Assembly: GCF_963678975.1 (NCBI RefSeq)
Contig: NC_089277.1
Location: 25,432,672 to 25,496,671 of the forward strand
Direction of reading: 5' to 3'
Length of the DNA stretch: 64,000 nucleotides
Source of the DNA: Dysidea avara
Lineage: Eukaryota; Porifera; Demospongiae; Dictyoceratida; Dysideidae
Below the pieces are notes generated by a model, which did no database searches, was not told where the DNA came from, and saw only the letters and a list, made by a program, of their open reading frames with translations. This document shows, piece by piece, positions 59,573 through 64,000 of the stretch; the stretch's first letter is position 1; each line of letters starts with the position of its first letter. Made by a program: the position numbers and the translations under genes.

Positions 59573-62499
59573 CTCAGTGTCTTCTAGCCTTGCCATCACC
59601 TAGCTACATTGGTCTACCTTTACAAGCATTTCTAGTTGAGTAAACGTAGAACACAACATAATAATCTGCGTAGCTGTATCTATAAATTTATTCATCAGCA
59701 CACACATTAATTTTATCCTTGCCATGCCCCACTATAGTCCTACTGATGTACCTAAATCTTATGTACATTATCACACGTTGTCTGCAGAACTTCACATGAA
59801 TGGTACTGTGTATGCTACTTTATAGCTATCATATGCATGCAGATGGTCTTGTATACTCAATTATAATTGTGGATAGCTGACAATTTACAACACAATTGCT
59901 GGGTAAATAAGTAAGGAGAGCAATTACAAGGTGCATGGTAGCTAGTAAGTTCTAACTAAATTATATACATACTGCTTGTGCAAAGCTAACAACTTAAAAA
60001 ATGAACTTTGTAAGTGTCATCAGTTGTGCAACATGGCCCTTACTGTCTTTGCATCTTTATCTGCTACACTCTTCTTTTGAGGGTCCATTTTCTTGTTTAA
60101 ATACTGTAAATAGTACCGCCACTAACAGTGGATAATCATTACATTATACTTCTCCAGCTCATCTGATTGAAATTGTCTGCTCAACACTCCTTTAGTGTTA
60201 CCAGGCATTAATTTCCATTTTAAAGTGGAAGCGTACTAGGCTAAACAATAGATTATCTAGCAACAATAGAATAAAATATTAAATTTTAATGAATTAATAT
60301 ATATATATGTATGGCTGAAAAAAATTAGCTCGATTTGGATGCAAATTAATATGACTGCTATGTTTTAGCCAATCAGAATGCAGTATTTTTAATGTGTATT
60401 TATTATGTTTATGTTAAGCTACAACATTACTTCTACTGGCTTAGTGTTTATATTTAAAACATGCATTCCAATGATATTCATTGATCGTGAATATCAATAT
60501 GCTGGCACAGTTCTACAGCATTACAGAAACCAATGTCTTTTGTCCTAAATAATCCTTTAGAAGATCAAACTTCAAGTTTTCTGAGTAAGGCAAGGTGCAT
60601 ACTGTTCTGGTTTTATGTTGAAAGGATAATCAGGTACCATAAACCTAAGCACATTTTTACAAAGTTCATGCAAGTATAGAGAAGCCCCTAGTAGGTTATA
60701 GCTTTATAATTATTGTACTAATCTTTGACTATCTTCAGGTCAATCATGGTGTAATTGTAAAGATACATGTGTGGGTATGAAGGAGGAGTAACATTATGTA
60801 ATAATGGCCTGATTTTTAAATTTTCATTGTATCAATTAAACAATGTATCATGAATCAAATTTGAAGTAATATATATGTAGCAATTGCAGCCACTATGGAA
60901 CAAATATTAAAATTTACCATATATATACATTTTCAGTGTATGCGGTTGCTATGCAAACAGCTAGATAATTTTAACTCAACTATTCAAAAGAACATGCAGT
61001 ATACAAGCTTGTGTAGTTTCAAAGCAATAGCATTTTCCATAGTCAAAATTAATAAAGATATCGATGTCAATAATCATCTGGGTTGGAAATTTCACGAAAA
61101 CCATGATATCACCTAAGTACAGCTCTTGACGGTGTAATCTATAACAAATGTATCTTGTTGTCTGCTTAACAAATATATTTCATTTCATCATAATATCTGG
61201 CAGTTTCCACAAAATACAATAGTGCCACCACCCATGGATTTCCATCTTGCATTTTTATATGACTTCATTTCTTCACAGTGTAGAATTTTCATCAGATCTT
61301 ACCAGATCAGCAGGACTTAACACAATTCAAGACTGGATCTGCCAACAGTGTGATGAATTATTGTTTTTATCATATTATATCTACCGAGACTGTGGAACAG
61401 TACAGTGAGTACCACTTGGGTTTGAGGCAGTTCCTCTACTTGCCTATAAGTTTTCAACCTTTTTTGGTTTGGATGATTGGTTGTTGGCAACATGTTAAGC
61501 AAGACTCACATGTGGTAGCTAGTGAGTTGCATTCTTACCAAGAAAGCACAAAGTACATGCCATTCACATTACCACTATTGTCAATTACTCACATGTACCA
61601 CTGGTTTTGCAGTAATTTTATATTAACCGTATAGCTATAGATACATTAATTTTATTTTGAAAAGTTGTCATTTGGATCTATGCAGCTGATCTGATTTTCT
61701 TTCATAATATAGAATCGTTTCTCATTACAATTAATTTATCTTTTATTATATGCTTGATAGCTGCAGTAAAACCAATCACAATGGAGGATATTTTATTGTT
61801 TCTCATTTTTGACCCATTATTTAGGACAAAAATCCAAACATCAACTATCAAGTAGGTCTTGAATTAGACTGGCATAATGCTTAGTGCTTTTTGACCAAAT
61901 TTTAATGTTGAAAATATATATAGTACCTGGTGTACATGAAGTGAAAGCTGTACAAGCACTGTATCAGTTGCAAATTGGATGCACACGTTTGTTCTCAAAT
62001 CTCATCTTGATGTGTGTGTCAAAACGACAGTAAAAGTATTGAACTTTTATATCAGAAAACATGCTGCTTGGCTGGCAAATTGTACCTACAGAAATGAGAT
62101 TGAAAAACCACCTCTAATGCAACAGTCAGGAAACACTGATAATTATACTCTAATAAAACAGCCAGCTCTTGAGCATAATCTTGATTATAAAAGTATATTT
62201 TGAGCATAATAGAATTGATTTTTGAGCATTGCTCAAATGAATGATAGGCTATTTTCGAACATAGTTGGCTCAAGGGCTTCAAGCCTACCAGACAGAGACA
62301 TGCAAATGTGGTCTTCTCAGCAAATCCTGCGTAGTTCAGATCATGAATAGTTTGCAGATATCACAGTTCAAACTATTTCAATTCTTGCAAAAAGTTTCCA
62401 AATATTTTTATAACCAATGTTGTTTCAGTAATATTCTTCATTCCTCTCTTAGCTATAGTATAAACTCCAATTGAATAGGTATAAGATCCTGAAAGCTTT
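59573..62499. other. Intergenic, no recognised gene
   Basis: Includes a short (TA)n run at about 60297. A 94-codon frame at 61350-61634 and others lack domain character. Confidence 0.4.
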
Positions 62500-62960
62500 A
62501 TGGCACTTTATTATTGCAGGAGACTTTAACATTGATTTACTCAACAATTCATCAGTAAAGGAAGACTACTATTGTAAGTAATCATGATTTTGTCTTGTGC
62601 AACATTTAGCAAGCTTGTGTTCAGCACAGAAAGCAGTCAGATGGGCTAAATGACCACTCTGTCGAACTGGCTGTCATTTGTTATACTATTCCTAAACCTC
62701 CATCGGGTGTTTGTTTCATTTGTTCATATAAAAAGTGTGATTGGGTCAAACTTTGGAATGCTTTAAGTACTGCTCCTTGCATGGCACATCATGTCATCAC
62801 TTGTGACATCAGTGATAAGTGGTTCATGCTATTTTACAAGAGCTATTGCTTAGATACATTTTACCACTTAAGAGGGCTTCATCTACAAGGTACACAAAAC
62901 CAGCACCATGGTTTACCACAAAAAATATTGCTAGCAAAGTTATTAACGGAACATTCATCC
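62500..62960 (+). pseudogene. Decayed LINE ORF2, endonuclease end and linker
   Basis: Pieces in changing frames read FIIAGDFNIDLLNN, where GDFN is the catalytic Asp-Asn motif of AP-like LINE endonucleases, then DHSVELAV, KKCDWVKLWNALSTAPC, ISDKWFMLFYKS and YIPLKRASSTRYTKPAPWFT. These match the end of the endonuclease and the segment before reverse transcriptase. At least three frameshifts. Reverse transcriptase does not follow. Confidence 0.65.
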
Positions 62961-64000
62961 TAAGGCTGCAGCACATGTTGCTGTCAGACCTTCAGTGCTG
63001 GTCACTGTAAAGCACTAATAGCAATAATTTTTCAATACAAATTTATTTGATGGGATAGATCAATTATTGGTCATGATCGAAAATTCTTACAACGTAAAAT
63101 GATCCACAGCATACATTGTAGTACATGAATTTGAAACACTTCAAATAAGTATTATATTCAGTACAGTTATGTACTGTGTGTTTACAATACAGATTTAAGG
63201 ATGAATAATTGCTTGGATATTGCGATTGCATGCATGTGATACAAGTAGTGAAAACTGTAGGCACACTATCTTTCCTTTCTTTTTGATAAGTTGCTAGGAG
63301 ATTAGGTTATTTTTAATGGGTATTATATACTGGTGGTAAACAGGCTGTGTAAAGCATCATCGTTCAGAAGTGATTGGGATAACACACTTGCTAAGTGTAT
63401 CCAAACACAGAGGCGGCTGACCACTTGTTGGATGACTACTGATCACTCATTTCACTCCTCTCTTGATTCACCTGCTGCAAATTTGTTGCTCTTCACCAAT
63501 GGTATAATAATTATAGTGCATTTGGCCTACACAAATAACAATATTTGTTACCCAAGTCAGAGTGAAACAAGCATATGTGACCACTTAGGCTCTCTTTTGT
63601 ACGCCACACATTATAATCTTGGACTATTTTGTTTAAGAAATTGTTATTGTGTTCAAGATTGTGTTAGATAGATGACCACACACGTGCACGTGTCTTATAT
63701 TTGAACATCCAATAAAAGTTTAATATAATTTGCATTAAATAAATTAATACATTTTTGCACGCATTATTAAAAAGTACATCCCTTTATAGGCTCTTAGGAT
63801 ATCAATACATGCGTATGCTATAGGCAAACACATATAAAATAATCTCTGAAGCTGTACATGTGTGGGAATCTTCTGGCTGACATCTTTAGGATATTTCTAA
63901 CAACCAGAAATCTTTAATATTTCTTCAATGTGTTTGATTATTTTCTTTCATTTATTTTCTATTATTCCCAAAACTATGCTTTGGAACACCTATTAGTTCC
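62961..64000. other. Right edge, no recognised gene
   Basis: A 112-codon frame at 63333-63671 has no recognised domain and unremarkable composition. I would not call it a gene. Confidence 0.35.

Noticed and set aside
63333..63671. 112-codon frame near the right edge
   Set aside because: No start context, domain, repeat or paralogue support; long open frames of this size occur by chance here.

Overview
The window looks like metazoan nuclear DNA. It is AT-rich, intron-bearing and crowded with transposable elements. Two members of an expanded CARD-NACHT-LRR (NLR) family, LINE tails, P-, MULE- and hAT-like DNA elements and many foldback MITEs together suggest a marine invertebrate, most probably a demosponge of the Amphimedon type. 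That assignment is inferred from family content, not from a database match. No bacterial operon, rRNA or CRISPR array is present.

Layout. At 1-4184 lie exons of a Gln/Ser/Thr/Pro-rich protein that enters from the left edge, separated by a long intron with foldback repeats. At 5060-11455 lies an intact NLR gene, here NLR-A: a CARD-like exon, a 42-nt mini-exon, and one giant exon with NACHT and about 1.4 kb worth of residues of LRR. From 11.9 to 24.6 kb is a transposon graveyard: hAT, a long-inverted-repeat element split by a LINE, LINE tails, and a decayed P-like transposase gene split by a TIR element. From 25.0 to 29.3 kb is a 3.4-kb array of a ~31-bp minisatellite plus a composite repeat. 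From 30.5 to 42.8 kb are nested hAT-like elements, long palindromes, a MULE-like transposase relic and a Ty3/gypsy scrap. From 44 to 51 kb are a large broken inverted duplication and a TIR element with GGTCCG palindrome arrays. At 52650-58671 is NLR-B, a direct-orientation paralogue of NLR-A that carries several frameshifts, a stop and a MITE insertion. The right end, 59-64 kb, is mostly featureless with one decayed LINE.

The two NLR loci come from one duplicated segment (about 4980-11870 and 52570-59030), including introns and 3-prime flank. NLR-A probably encodes an intracellular innate-immune sensor: the CARD-like domain would recruit partners, NACHT would bind nucleotide and oligomerise, and the LRR array would sense or autoinhibit. 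NLR-B is probably a pseudogene, although its LRR part is still fully open.

Most striking observations: a TA-flanked MITE (4480-4677) whose centre carries a copied piece of the NLR CARD exon; near-identical 168-bp LRR modules expanded separately in each paralogue; several mobile-element insertions with exact target duplications or with an empty site still present in the window; and a dispersed GATCGAGATACTCTAATAGA motif that recurs inside unrelated elements. Coordinates of splice sites and element ends were read by eye.
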